From positions 2,498,498 through 2,562,497 of the forward strand of contig NC_049981.1 in the NCBI RefSeq assembly GCF_000003815.2: a stretch of 64,000 nucleotides of DNA, read 5' to 3'. Of the stretch, positions 1 through 11,458 are shown piece after piece. A program made the position numbers and the translations under genes. The notes beneath the pieces are model-generated. The model searched no databases and was not told where the DNA came from. It worked only from the letters and a program-made list of their open reading frames with translations. The stretch comes from Branchiostoma floridae. Its lineage: Eukaryota; Chordata; Leptocardii; Amphioxiformes; Branchiostomatidae. The first letter of the stretch is position 1; each line of letters starts with the position of its first letter.

Positions 1-762
1 TCATATCTTCATTTTTTGACAGGTCATTTTGGCAGTAGCAGAAGGTATGCATGCCTTGAGTATTAAAGTGCAAGTCTTTGTCGGTGAATTTACCGATCGA
101 GACAATGTTACTTGGTGAGAAAGATTAGTGGGAACTGAAATCATGTGTAGCTTGCTCATGGTCAATTCATCAACATTTTCTCTTTAGTGGCCACCTGTCT
201 ATAGTGTCCATATTTCTCTAGTCCCTTGAGTGGCCGCTATAGACAGGTTTGACTGTAGTATCTACTCCCTTTCATCAGTGACACTGAGAAGATCTGTTGA
301 TAAGCAGGTTTTCAAAAAATGTTTGACAAAAGGCAATGGATGCTACTTGAAACTCCTGACCGTTTCCAAAAGTTTCTTGAGCAAATAGATAATTCAACTA
401 AAGTGTCACAAATTCCACAACCATTAACATAACTACGATGGAAGCTGATACTATCAAACGAATCTGTAAAGCCAGTGCTCAAAATACTTTTTTCAGCCAG
501 GTTGCCCAGGCAGCAACCTTCTCAAGCCAAAAGACAGGTTGCGCCATCAACATTTCAGGTTGCCCCACTTCCAAGTTATTACTTTCATCAAATCAGCTAC
601 TTATCCATTATCTTTTCTTCCAGTTACATGTAACTACTTAATATGTTTATCTTATCAAGAAGCTTATGCACATAGATGGGGGAAAAGTGGTGTTCCAACT
701 GCAAAATTTCTGTTTGCACAGTTTAAAATTAAGTTGCGACAAGCAAAATGTGGTTACATTTG

Positions 763-1152
763 CAGGGCTCGAAATACTGGGTGCATGTGCACCCAGGTGC
801 ACCCAAAATTGGAGCTGTGCACCCATTTTTTCCTGTGGGTGCACAGGGTGCATCCAAATATTTTTGTAGGTTTATCTATACATACTATTATGCAACATAT
901 TCTTGACATCCAACTGTTAGAAATATGATAAAATGTCTGTCATAGTAAAATACTTGTTTAAGAATTTGAAGTTCAATTTGGATTCATCGAAATTTTAGAT
1001 GCTCAGAAGAGGAACAGTAAGGTTTGTGATTAGGTTTTCTACATAATTCTCAAATTATTTTATGTGGTGCACCCAAAAATTGTTTGGTGTACCCAATTTT
1101 TTAGGTTGGGTGCACCAGTGCACCTAACCCCCAAAACGAATTTCGAGCCCTG
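763..1152. mobile_element. CAGGGCTCGAAAT-ended TIR element, TGCACCCA type
   Basis: Starts CAGGGCTCGAAATAC and ends ATTTCGAGCCCTG; flanked by ATTTG on both sides (758-762 and 1153-1157). Both arms carry several TGCACCCA/TGGGTGCA copies. No coding capacity. It lies downstream of G-alpha-q exon 3, in intron 3. Confidence 0.75.
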
Positions 1153-1191
1153 ATTTGCAAGTGTGCAAGTGGGTATTTCGAACACTGGGAC

Positions 1192-1562
1192 GCTGATACT
1201 ATTTCGCTGACTCTGTAAACTGATACTATTTTCTGAAGGCTGATACTTACTATTTTGCTGACTCTGTAAACTGATACTATTTTCTGAAGGCTGATACTTA
1301 CTATTTTGCTGACTCTGTAAACTGATACTATTTTCTTAAGGCTGATACTTACTATTTTGCTGACTCTGTAAACTGATACTATTTTCTGAAGGCTGATACT
1401 CACTATTTTGCTGAATCTGTAAGCTGATACTCACTATTTTGCTGAATCTGTAAGCTGATAGTATTTTCTGAAGGCTGATACTTACTATTTTGCTGACTCT
1501 GTAAACTGATACTATTTTCTGAAGGCTGATACTCACTATTTTGCTGAATCTGTAAGCTGATA
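1192..1562 (-). repeat. Minisatellite of G-alpha-q exon 3 donor junctions
   Basis: About six to seven degenerate 55-bp units. Read on the minus strand, each copies the end of exon 3 (CAGATTCAGCAAAATA) followed by a donor GTAAGTATCAG or GTGAGTATCAG. The true exon end at 1537 is the first unit. Confidence 0.9.
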
Positions 1563-4500
1563 TTCCCGCCTCCTGTCGTAACACTCCTGGATGCCTGCGT
1601 CCTCCCATAATGACTGGATGGCCTCCACATACTCCTTCTCAAACGTTGATACCGACTCGGGTTCTATTGATCTGATCAGGGCTGCCCTTTCCTGCAATAA
1701 ACAAATAAACAAACAAACATGAACACAGGGGTCTAGCCAGCGTCCGTTTTTCCATCAATGGACGGAAATTTGCTGCGTCTGACGGAAAAAATGTAAAACC
1801 AATCTGTCAACCTTGACGGACAAAAATCCTTGGTGGAAGCTACAGGCTGCTTGGGGACGCCGCCCATGGCTGTAAAAGCCACACACGGTTTGTTTTGCTA
1901 TTGTTATGATTGTTGACAATGTGTGTCGGCGCCCTTTCGCATACGATAATCCCATTAAAACCCGTTTTTCAACGTCTCAATGGCACCATCTACTACTTTG
2001 TAGTGTCATAGGGAAAATGAATTTTCGCAGTTTTCACGGCGATTAAAATTGGCTGACGGAAAAAAAATTCGAGCTGGCTAGAGCCCTGCATGAACACCTT
2101 GACGACAACTGCCCCTTCCTGTAAGACACCCAATAACTTACCTCCGTGAAAAGTTGAGATATAGTTTTGAGTGTGTCTGTCTGGGTGTGTGACTGCCTGT
2201 CTGTGTTTGTGTTTCCGGATTTTTGTAGTCAACATAACTCAAGAACCTCTGGATGGACTACGGGGATATTTGGTAGGTGGGTAAGTGTTGGGAAGATGAA
2301 CGTCAAGGTAAATTTTGGCCCCCCTGGTATGTGACCTTGGTACTGCAGCAGAAATGCCATTTTTTGTATCTTTGACCTGGATGTGCTCTGGTTTTGTTGT
2401 CCCCTTCACTCCACTAAGAGGAAATATTCAAACTTTTATTATCACGTCTTCAATATTCACCATTCATGTTTTCTGAGAACTGTTTTTCTTAAAGTGTTTC
2501 AGATCCCTCGAACCTTTGGAGTCTGTGGAAGCATTGTGTCCAAATTTCAAAGCTATCTGGACATCTGACACAGAACGGCTGGAAACTGATTACATAACAA
2601 GGGCAGTTTGTCCTTCAAACTATTGACAGCTCTGCGGACAGACATGAATCAGACTACAGGATGTTTTCTGCAAATAATGAAAATGGTGTTAAACTAGTGT
2701 TTTCCATTTGTAATGTTACATGCCTGTATGCTTTCATGCATGTATGTTCCATGCCTGTATGTTACAAGGCTGTATGCATGTATGTTATATGCCTGTATGC
2801 TTCCATTTATGTTATGTTACATGCCTGTATGCTTCCATTTATGTTATGTTACATGCCTGTATGTTTCCATGAATGCATGATCAATGCCTGTATGTTTCCA
2901 TGAATGTATTTTCCTTGCCTGTATGTTTCCATACATTAATATTACATGCCTATATGTTTCCATGCCTGTATGTTTCCATTCCATGCCTGTATGTTTTAAT
3001 GAATGTATGTTCCATGCCTGTATGTTTCCATTAATGTATGTGCCATGCCTGTATGTTTCCATTCCATGCCTGTATGTTTTAATGAATGTATGTTCCATGC
3101 CTGTATGGTTCATGCCTGTATTTTTCATGCCTGTATGCTTCCATGAATGCATGTCCCGTGCCCGTATGTTTCCATGAATGTATGTTTCATGCCTGTATTT
3201 TTCATGCCTGTATTTTTCATGCCTGTATGTTTCCATACCTGTATGCTGCCATGAATGAATGTTCTATGCCTGTATGTTTCAAGGAATGTATGTTCCATGC
3301 CTGCATGTTTCCATGCATATATGTTACATGCCTGTATGTTTCAATAAATGTATGCATCCATGCATGTACATTCCATGCCTGTTTGTTTCCATGTCTGTAT
3401 GTTTCGATGTCTGTACGTATGTTTCCATAAATGTATTTTTCATAACTGTATCCTGTATGTTCCATGCCTTTATGTTTCCATGTCTGCACATTTCCATGAT
3501 GTAGGTTTCCATGCATGCCTGTATGATGTTCCATGCCTATAAAATATGTTCCATGCCTGTATATCCTCATGCCTGTATATTCCATGTTTGTATGTTCCAA
3601 ACGTTTATGTCCCCATGCCTAAAGATGCAAGCACCCCATCATGACTGTTCCATGTGTTCCATACCTGTATATCCCTATGCCTGTATGTGCTATGCCTGTT
3701 TGTTCTAATTCTTATGTTCCCATGCATGTACGTGCATGTATGTCCCCATCATCTGCATATGTTTGGTGTCCATGTCGATGTGTGTAAAACCTCTGATGGC
3801 CACAAGTGGCTTTTAGAGCTTCATGCTTGCTGCACCCTCTCCAGTGTTGGAGCAGATATTGCCATTTATCCAGGTCAATCAGGCAGGGATACCACAGTAC
3901 AGGGGAGCACAGCTAGCCAAACCAAAGTTAGGTACTCATTTACACCTGTGTCCAGCAAGGAAAAAGGTGTTAAGTGCCTTCCCTTCCAAATTAAGTCCCT
4001 AAGTTGGCCCAAGTACACATTATCATGGTCTGCTTGGGACTCAAACCCGGAATTTTTAGATTCCAAGTCAACATGTCGTAGTGCATATTCCAGTGGTTAG
4101 CGGCCCTGCCTCTCGAACTAGAAGCCGTGAGTCGCTGACCTGACATACGCGCTACCAGAAAGGGTTGCAGTCCTTAGGCCAGGACATTAAGCCGTGGTTG
4201 ATTGTGCTTGTCCTAAACAGCTAGGGGAATTTCCCCGGTACAATGAACCTGTAAATACTGTACATAGCATCTGTCCTGTCTGTCACGACCAGTGGAAGAC
4301 TAGCTCTTCAGTGAGCTAAAACTGGATCGAGATCGCTTTCCTTTTTTCTTCAACATCCCTACCTAAGTAAGGACGACCTTATGTGATGTCGTTAAATTGC
4401 ACATTAACACGACATGGCCACCAGTGATGATCGCTGCGATTGTTCTGTAGACGACACTTCCATCTCGTTTGCAGCCTCTCAACAATCCTGTCCCATTATC

Positions 4501-4646
4501 CCCCAAATGGCTCCCAAATGGTCAGCGAACCATCACCCTAATCCAATCATTCTTCCAGCTTCCAATATCACGGCTTTTTGTGTTGATTACATCACGCCAA
4601 TCTCAGGCCATCACCTAGGCCTAAATCAAAGGTAAGTAGGCTGTGT

Positions 4647-4690
<44 letters not shown>

Positions 4691-7600
4691 TCACCGTTCA
4701 AGAAATCTGTGGCTTAACACTGAAACAGGTCTCCCACTACTTTTCACATCTACTCTACATCAACTGTGGCTAAACAGGTCTCCTGCAACTGTTCACATCT
4801 TCTCTACATCAACTGTGGCTAAATAGGTCTCCCACCACTGTTCACATCTCTACATCATCTGTGGCTAAACATGTCTCCCACCATTGTTCACACCTTTTGT
4901 CTACATCAACTGTGGCTTAACAAGTCTCCCACCACTGTTCACATCTTCTCTACATCAACTGTGGCTAAACAGGTCTCCCACCACTGTTCACATCTCTACA
5001 GCATCTGTGGCTAAACCGGTCCCCCACCACTGTTCACACATCTTCTCTACATCAATTGTGGCTAAACAAGTCTCCCACCACTGTTCACATCTTCTTTACA
5101 CCATCTGTGGCTAAACAGGCGTCCCACCACTGTTCACACCTCTTCTCTACACCATCTGTGGCAACACAGGTCTCCCACCACTGTTCACATCTTCTTTACA
5201 CCATCTGTGGCTAAACACTAACAGGACCCCCACCACTGTTCAGAGCAGTGAGCACTAATACAAATCTACATAGGCAATAATGTAAAAGTTAGCAAGTTCA
5301 GAGTGTCATAATCTCATCCGTGAATATTCCAGGTCATAAGAACTCACCCCACACAGCAGCCCGCTATCTCAAGTGTCCAAAAGTCTAATATCTAAACTTT
5401 CTGACCGGTGCAACTATTCAACCGGTCAAACCTTGCCGCCATCTTGCTTTTCATGACGTCATTTTTGGGACTCAGCACTTCAAAATAGGGGTCAGCACAG
5501 GCCGAAAAGATGGACCAAAACCTAGTTTTTGGGCCGAATCTGAACATCTGCAACCTACACTGTCTCACCAATATGAAATGTACTTACATTTTCCTGCTAA
5601 AAGTCGAAAATAGGCTAAAATACTGTATGGACTCGTTTTGGGCCTTCTGCGCCTGCCTCAATTAGGGTCATTGCCCTTCACATTACAGCAGCATCTGTGA
5701 CGCAACAGATCTCCCACCACCATTGACAATTTGACATCTACTCTACATCATCTGCAGCTAAACAGATCTCCTACCACTGTTGTTATATACCACAAGAATA
5801 AAGGGCATGACATTAAATTTCAACTGACTAAATCATGCATTTTTCCAGGAAGCATAAAGTTTAAAGAGCAAGAAACCGAAGGGTTGAAACCTAATATGGG
5901 TGATGGGTGAAACCTGATATGGGTGTCAGGTGGGGAATAGGACATTCACTCAAGGACATTTCACCTGTTGAACACCTGAGCTAGATGTACTAACACAAAA
6001 TCAGGTCTAAACAGTGCTGTTCCCCATGTTGGGGCGAGAATGAAAGATATCAAAGAGTGCAGTTCCCATGTTGGGGTGAAAATGAAGGCTTATTATAAGT
6101 TATATCAGTGCTGTTCCCCATGTGTTTGAGTGAGTGCTGTTCCCCATGTTAGGGTTAGAATGAAGGCTTACATCAGTGCTGTCCCCATGTTGGGATGAGA
6201 ATGAATACTTTTATCAGTGCTGTTCCCCATGTTGGGTTGGGAATGAATGCTTTTATCAGTGCTGTTCCCCATGTTAGGGTTAGAATGAAGGCTTTTATCC
6301 CCATGTTCGGGTGAGAATGAAGGCTTATATCAGTGCTGTTCCCATGTTGGGTTAAAAAGGAAGGCTTTTATCAGTGCTGTTCCCCATGTTAGGGTTAGAA
6401 TGCAGACTTATATCCCCATGTTAGGGTGAGAATGAAGGCTGTTCCTTATGTTGGGTTAAAAAGGAAGGCTTTTATCAGTGCTGTTCCCATGTTGGGTTAA
6501 AAAGGAAGGCTTTTTTCAGTGCTGTTCCCCATGTTAGGGTGAGAATGAAGGCTTTTATCAGTGCTGTTCCCCATGTTGGGGTTAGAATGAAGGTTTATGT
6601 CAGTGTTGTTCCCCATGTTTGAGTGAGAGAATAAATGCTTATATCACCTCACGCGACCAGGTTTTAGTACTGCATACCTACAGTATTGGCTTTTTCCATA
6701 ATTTAGACAGACTAAGATGGTAAAAACTGTTCCAATACAGATTTAAGTTTAGGAATCTTAATCTTACATCCTATTACTCAATGCGAGCATATTTTGAAGT
6801 TGAAAATTCTGAGTTAAAATGAGCTTGAATTACAAATGAGCAACATGCAGTTCCCATTCAAGATCTGCATGTGAAAATATTCTATACTTGCAATATTGCA
6901 TGCAGAAAATAATGACTGTATATTCATGTAAATATTTCGAATTGCATGCAAAATTTTTTGCCAACAACGAATATTGCATGAAACCGAAAAAGGATTTTGC
7001 GCCTTACAATTCCAACCAATGACGGTACAGTGTTCAACATCAACCATAATTGAGAATAATTTCATAAAAAGTTTTCTAAATCTAACGTTAATTTCTCTTA
7101 ATCACATTCCCACACAGTCATTTGCTCTTATTCATAATGAGCTAATGATAATGACAATTTGTGGCTGTTTTCATGTTGCCAAATGAGCTGCTATTTTTAT
7201 GCAAAGCTGTGGCGAATAAACTGCTGTTTTTATGCAAATCTGTTTCTGTTAGCATCAGGTCTTGTCCATACAAGGTCAGAGTGAAGGTCAAAATTCACCA
7301 ACCTTCACTTCAATGATTATTCACAAACACTTTTACATTTTACATAAGTTATTCAAACTAATTTCACATCATAGTTAATACTTAGACATATATTCTGTTA
7401 GGATTGGGCTCCTTTTAAAGTTTAAGACAACCAACATCAAAAAGAGTTTTTGTGTTTGAGAGCTGCACCTCAAGCACACTAAAAAAGAACCCATCGCACA
7501 TATTGATAAAAGTAGGGGCCCATACCGATTTGAGTGGATCAAATACATGTAAATCTGTCCGGATATGCTGCTTGTAATGTATAGTACAGGGTTAGACAAG

Positions 7601-10600
7601 TTTGTTAAAATTCACTTGTCCTATCGGGCAAGTACATAGAAAGTTTACTTGCCCGAACCAACTTTCCACTTACCCAAAATTTAATAAATGACATGTATTT
7701 TTACTTTCATCGATGGAATTCTTGTTATTGGCTCTATTTTTCTTTGTTGACCAATGCTTGATGCCATGACTGAAAAGTGGCAAGTATAAAAAAATCTCAC
7801 TCATTGAAAAATCTTACTTGCCCGATCGGACAAGTGGGGTAGGACATGCACTTGCCCGACCATCACTTTCACTTGCCCGGGACAATAGGGCTAGTGGACT
7901 TGTTTATACACACAGACTAAAGAATGCCTTCTAGTTCTACACAAGCACACACCAACCATCACTCAAGACGGGGGGCGATATAAGCTTCCTGACACTTTCC
8001 GTCCACTGCTGACGTCTAACATAACTAATGTCACATGTCCAAAGTGACTGGTGATATCACCATGGTTACGTATGACCCTGAGGAAAGCTACAGTAGGTAC
8101 GTTACTATAGCAACAGGAGCAATAATACTGAAGATGCGTGATGACTGCGCTATAGAAGTAGTAATTGGTTTATTGACAAAAACGTATAAAAAAGTCATTG
8201 CAGTAAACACTGAATTGTGCCGTAATTGTGCCGCTATAGACACTGAATCTGCAAAACAACAAGCCCAAATCAGCAGGGATGGACAAGTCGCCCAAACAAA
8301 CGTTTCACTTGCCTGAAATTCAAACATTCATAGTAAACATTTTTTTTTGTATCCTCACTTCCAGCAATCGAATTGTTTTAATATTTACTAGATTTTTTCC
8401 GTCTTCACCAATGCCTGATGCCATGACTGTAAAAAGCAACAATTGTATCAAAATCTCACTCATGGAAAAATCTAACTTGTCCGATCGGGCAAGTGGGGTA
8501 GGACATGCGCTTGTCCAATGGGTACTTTCACTTGTCCGGGACAATCGGGCTAATGGACTTGTGCAATCCTGATTTAAGGCATTATCGTATACTTAAAGTA
8601 CATGTATCCGCACTACACTAATACAACACACACTACACCCACACTATAACAGGCACTACACACTTTCATACCAGCACTACATCATCATCATCATCGCGGG
8701 CTGCTTGCCCGGACCAAGTCCACCCTCTCCTTCCAGACTTCTCTGTCCCCCATAGCTCTGTCCCACCAGCACTACAACACACATTATACCCACACTACAA
8801 CACACATACAACACACACTATAACACACAGCATACCCACACTACAACTGGCATTACACATGCATCATTCTCACATAACAGCAGTTACACATGGTCTTCAA
8901 CACACATAAAATCTGCACTACAACAGACACTGCACCCGCACTACAAGACATTATAGCTGTACTACAACAGACATTACAACAATTACACCTGCACTACAAC
9001 AGACATTACACCTGCACTACAACAGACATTACATCCGCACTACAACAGACATTACATCCGCACTACAACAAACATAACACCCACAATTGCACCTGTTCTG
9101 GGGGACATGAAATATTTTCTAGTGCACATGCTCTCCTAGGTGTATAACTTAAGGGCATATACTGTACTGTTGTTTGGGACATGGGCTGTTCTGTCGTATA
9201 CTAACTGTTCTGTAGTATACAAACTGTTTCGTATGACACAAAACTGTTCTGTAAAACACACACTGTTCCGTAAGACACAAACTGTTCTGTAGGACACAAA
9301 CTCTTTTGTAAGACACTAACTCTTTGTAGGATACTGTTCTATAAGACACAAACTGGTCCGTAAGACACAAATTGTTCTGCAAGACACAAACTGTTCTCAA
9401 GGACACAAACTGTTCTGTAAGACACAAACTGTTCTGTAAGACGCAAACTGTTCTGTAAGACGTAAACTGTTCTGTAAGACGTAAACTGTTCAGTAGGACA
9501 CAAACTGTTCTGTAAGACACAAATTGTTCTGCAAGACACAAACTGTTCTCTAGGACACAAACTGTTCTGTAAGACACAAACTGTTCTGTAAGACGCAAAC
9601 TGTTCCGTTGGACACACTGTTCTGTAAGACACAAACTGTTCTGTAAAACACAAACTGTTCTATAAGACACAAACTGTTCTGTAAGACACAAACTGTTCTG
9701 TAAGACGTAAACTGTTCTGTAAGACGTAAACTGTTCAGTAGGACACAAACTGTTCTGTAAGACACAAGCTGTTCTGTAGGACACAAACTGTTCCGCAGGA
9801 CACAAACTGTTCTGTAGGACACAAACTATTCTGTAACACAAACTGTTCTATAAGACACAAACTGTTCTGTAAGATGCAAACTGTTCTGTAAGACGCAAAC
9901 TGTTCTGTAAGACGCAAACTGTTCTGTAAGGCGCAAGCTGCTCTGTAAGACACAAACTATTCCGTAAGACACAAACTGTTCTGTAAGATACAAACTGTTC
10001 TGTAAGACACAAGCTGTTCTATAGGAAACAAGCTGTTCTGTAAGACACAAGCTTTTCCGTAGGACACAAACTGTTTTGTAGGACACAAACTGTTTTGTAG
10101 GACACAAACTGTTCTGTAGGACACAAACTGTTCTGTATTGCTAGTGACAGTGTGTTCTGTCGAAGGCTGGTAACTTGAAGATAAGACGTTTCTGTTGATG
10201 GTCTGGAACTCTAATGTAAGACTGGTGTGTTCTGCTGAAGGCTAGTTTCACTACTTTGCGAAGAAGAAGACTACTTTGCGGATTCCGTATACATTTGTGG
10301 ACAGCCACACCTCGAGCATGTGACAGAACCCATAACTCCTATCGAAACGAACAGGGGCCCATCCCAGGGTAAACGGATCAGATAAATCTGTCTGGATATG
10401 CAGTTTGTACTCTTCGGTACAGAACTGGCGTTATGTGCCAAGCGACTGTTTACTGCGTATGCAATACAAACAAACAAACACAAACAGGCTGGGTGAAAGG
10501 GGATCTCAAACTACATTGTCTTATCTTCAGACATACATTTTGAATCAGGAATATGATGATACAGCATGGATATGTAACCTGTATATAAGATACCCGACCT

Positions 10601-11458
10601 TCACCCCCACCCCCTTCCATCCCCTAAACCCCTCATCAACCCCCCTCCCCACCCTACCCCCTCCAGCCCTCTGTATCCATGCTGATTATAAGAAACACCC
10701 TGAGATGTGGCTAATAACGTCTTGAGACGTTGTGGAGACGTCTTACCTCGTTCTCCTTGTTCTTGTAGGCGATCTTGAGGGTGTCCATGGCGCGGATCAT
10801 GCTGTGCATGGCCATGAAGATGTTCTGGTACACCAGCTTGGTGTACCCCCGTCTGTCCTCGTCTGAGTACCCAGCACCGTGGATGATTCTCATCTGCTTG
10901 ATGAAGGTAGATTTGCCGGACTCTCCCGTACCTGTGGAGCGGGCGGAACACCTGTAAACACCTGTAAACAGCTGGGGGAACAGCTGAACACCCGTCTGTG
11001 AGAGGACAGAGGCGATGTATGGGGGGTAGTCTGGCGTACCATCAACACAACTGGGCTTGTTTTGGTGGCCATTTGCCGGCCAGTGGGCCAGCATCGCCCC
11101 ATATATCCCACCCTAGAGGACAAGTGGACCCATCCCTGTGTACCAGGGTAAAATGTGACCAGGCAGGGCCGAGTCTGGCCCGTGTGAGCCCGGCTTGGCG
11201 CGAGCACCACACTACACACATCGCCATGGCCGTTTTTCATTGATAGAGAGGATGTGTAACTGTACATACAGAAATCAGCCGCCATAAACAAGCCTCTAGG
11301 GCGGCGGGAACAGACAACCAAGCCGACTTACCCAACAGGAGCAGCTTCAGTTCTCTTCTGGCGTCTCTCTTGTCCTTCCTCAGCTGTTTTTCGATCTCCT
11401 GGTTGATACGTTTTTGCTCCTTTGCCTCCTCGGATAGACAGCACGCCATTTTGTTCAT
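1537..11458 (-). CDS. GNAQ: G protein alpha subunit, Gq class (exons 1-3; 3' exons outside window)
   Basis: Alpha subunit of the heterotrimeric G protein that couples receptors to phospholipase C-beta at the plasma membrane. Coding exons on the minus strand are 11332-11458, 10747-10931 and 1537-1691. Exon 1 gives [14 protein letters not shown] after an upstream MNK; the Met at 11458 or 11449 may be the start, and the Cys pair is the expected palmitoylation site. The exon 1/2 junction rebuilds the P-loop GTGESGKST followed by [14 protein letters not shown]. Exon 3 encodes [13 protein letters not shown] and [18 protein letters not shown] in the helical domain. Exons 2 and 3 are 185 and 155 bp, which from memory are the vertebrate GNAQ/GNA11 sizes, and phases join (1, 0, 2). 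The GTPase core, switch II and C-terminal helix would be encoded left of position 1. Intron 2 is 9 kb and repeat-rich. GNAQ and GNA11 cannot be told apart; an invertebrate probably has one pre-duplication gene. Confidence 0.95.
1726..2088. mobile_element. Non-autonomous hAT-type element with 8-bp target duplication
   Basis: 363 bp. The left end is CAGGGGTCTAGCCAGC and the right end GCTGGCTAGAGCCCTG, forming an imperfect inverted repeat. It is flanked by a perfect direct repeat CATGAACA at 1718-1725 and 2089-2096, the 8-bp duplication expected for hAT transposases. Inside, GACGGA(AA) recurs near both ends. There is no coding capacity. It lies in intron 2 of the G-alpha-q gene, just upstream of exon 3. 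Confidence 0.85.
2711..3745. repeat. Minisatellite, unit about 30 bp (tgcctgtatgtttccatgaa)
   Basis: About 1 kb of degenerate copies of tgcctgtatgtttccatg with atgaatgtatgttcca spacers. It lies in intron 2 of the G-alpha-q gene. It generates long shadow frames on both strands and has no exon similarity that I can see. Confidence 0.9.
3925..4330 (-). mobile_element. tRNA-derived SINE-like sequence
   Basis: On the minus strand CCGGGTTTGAGTCCCAAG near 4030-4052 resembles a Pol III B box. Sequence close to it (ggaaggcacttaacacc) is shared with similar blocks near 17430 and 31030. A second plus-strand tRNA-like piece with ggttagcggccctg starts near 4096. Boundaries are unclear. Confidence 0.4.
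4642..4689. repeat. (GT)n microsatellite
   Basis: About 24 dinucleotide repeats with one interruption (gtgagtgtg). Confidence 0.95.
4725..5245. repeat. Minisatellite, unit about 49 bp (caggtctcccaccactgttc)
   Basis: About ten copies of a unit reading caggtctcccaccactgttc, then acatcttctctacatca and actgtggctaa. A detached copy occurs near 5690-5785. Intron 2 of the G-alpha-q gene. Confidence 0.9.
6005..6645. repeat. Minisatellite, unit about 42 bp (tcagtgctgttccccatgtt)
   Basis: About fifteen copies of tcagtgctgttccccatgtt followed by agggttagaatgaaggcttt. It lies in the G-alpha-q intron 2. Confidence 0.9.
7587..7903. mobile_element. TIR-like element, CTTGCCCG type (copy A)
   Basis: Begins CAGGGTTAGACAAG and carries repeated CTTGCCCG/CGGGCAAG in both arms; the right end (GGACTTGT) seems to lack the terminal CCCTG. 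It shares its interior with the copy at 8274, for example the gatgccatgactg stretch and aatctcactcat. Boundaries are approximate. Confidence 0.6.
8274..8571. mobile_element. TIR element, CTTGCCCG type (copy B)
   Basis: Left end CAGGGATGGACAAGTC, right end GGACTTGTGCAATCCTG, an imperfect inverted repeat. The interior is about 80 percent like the copy at 7587 by eye, in the same orientation. Motif variants CTTGTCCG occur. No clear target duplication was found. Confidence 0.65.
8600..9085. repeat. Minisatellite, unit about 22 bp (cactacaacagacattacac)
   Basis: Tandem and scattered copies of cactacaacagacattacac, densest at 8925-9080. G-alpha-q intron 2. Confidence 0.85.
9185..10140. repeat. Minisatellite, 20-bp unit (aaactgttctgtaagacac)
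   Basis: Nearly 1 kb, roughly 48 copies of aaactgttctgtaagacac and variants (taggacac, taagacgc). Reverse frames are open over up to 230 codons, but these simply read the repeat. G-alpha-q intron 2. Confidence 0.95.

Noticed and set aside
2844-3600. Overlapping open frames on both strands rich in Met, His and Cys
   Set aside because: Translation of a minisatellite; the reading is equally open on both strands.
4414-4635. 73-codon plus-strand frame ending near AAAGGTAAGT
   Set aside because: The donor-like site is suggestive, but composition is not coding-like, there is no recognisable protein, and a (GT)n tract follows at once.
9149-9841. 230-codon minus-strand open frame
   Set aside because: It only reads the 20-bp minisatellite (repeating [14 protein letters not shown]-like words), with no start context or splice logic, inside G-alpha-q intron 2.
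9185-10140. Regular short repeats considered as a CRISPR array
   Set aside because: Units are directly adjacent with no unique spacers, and the context is an intron of an animal gene.
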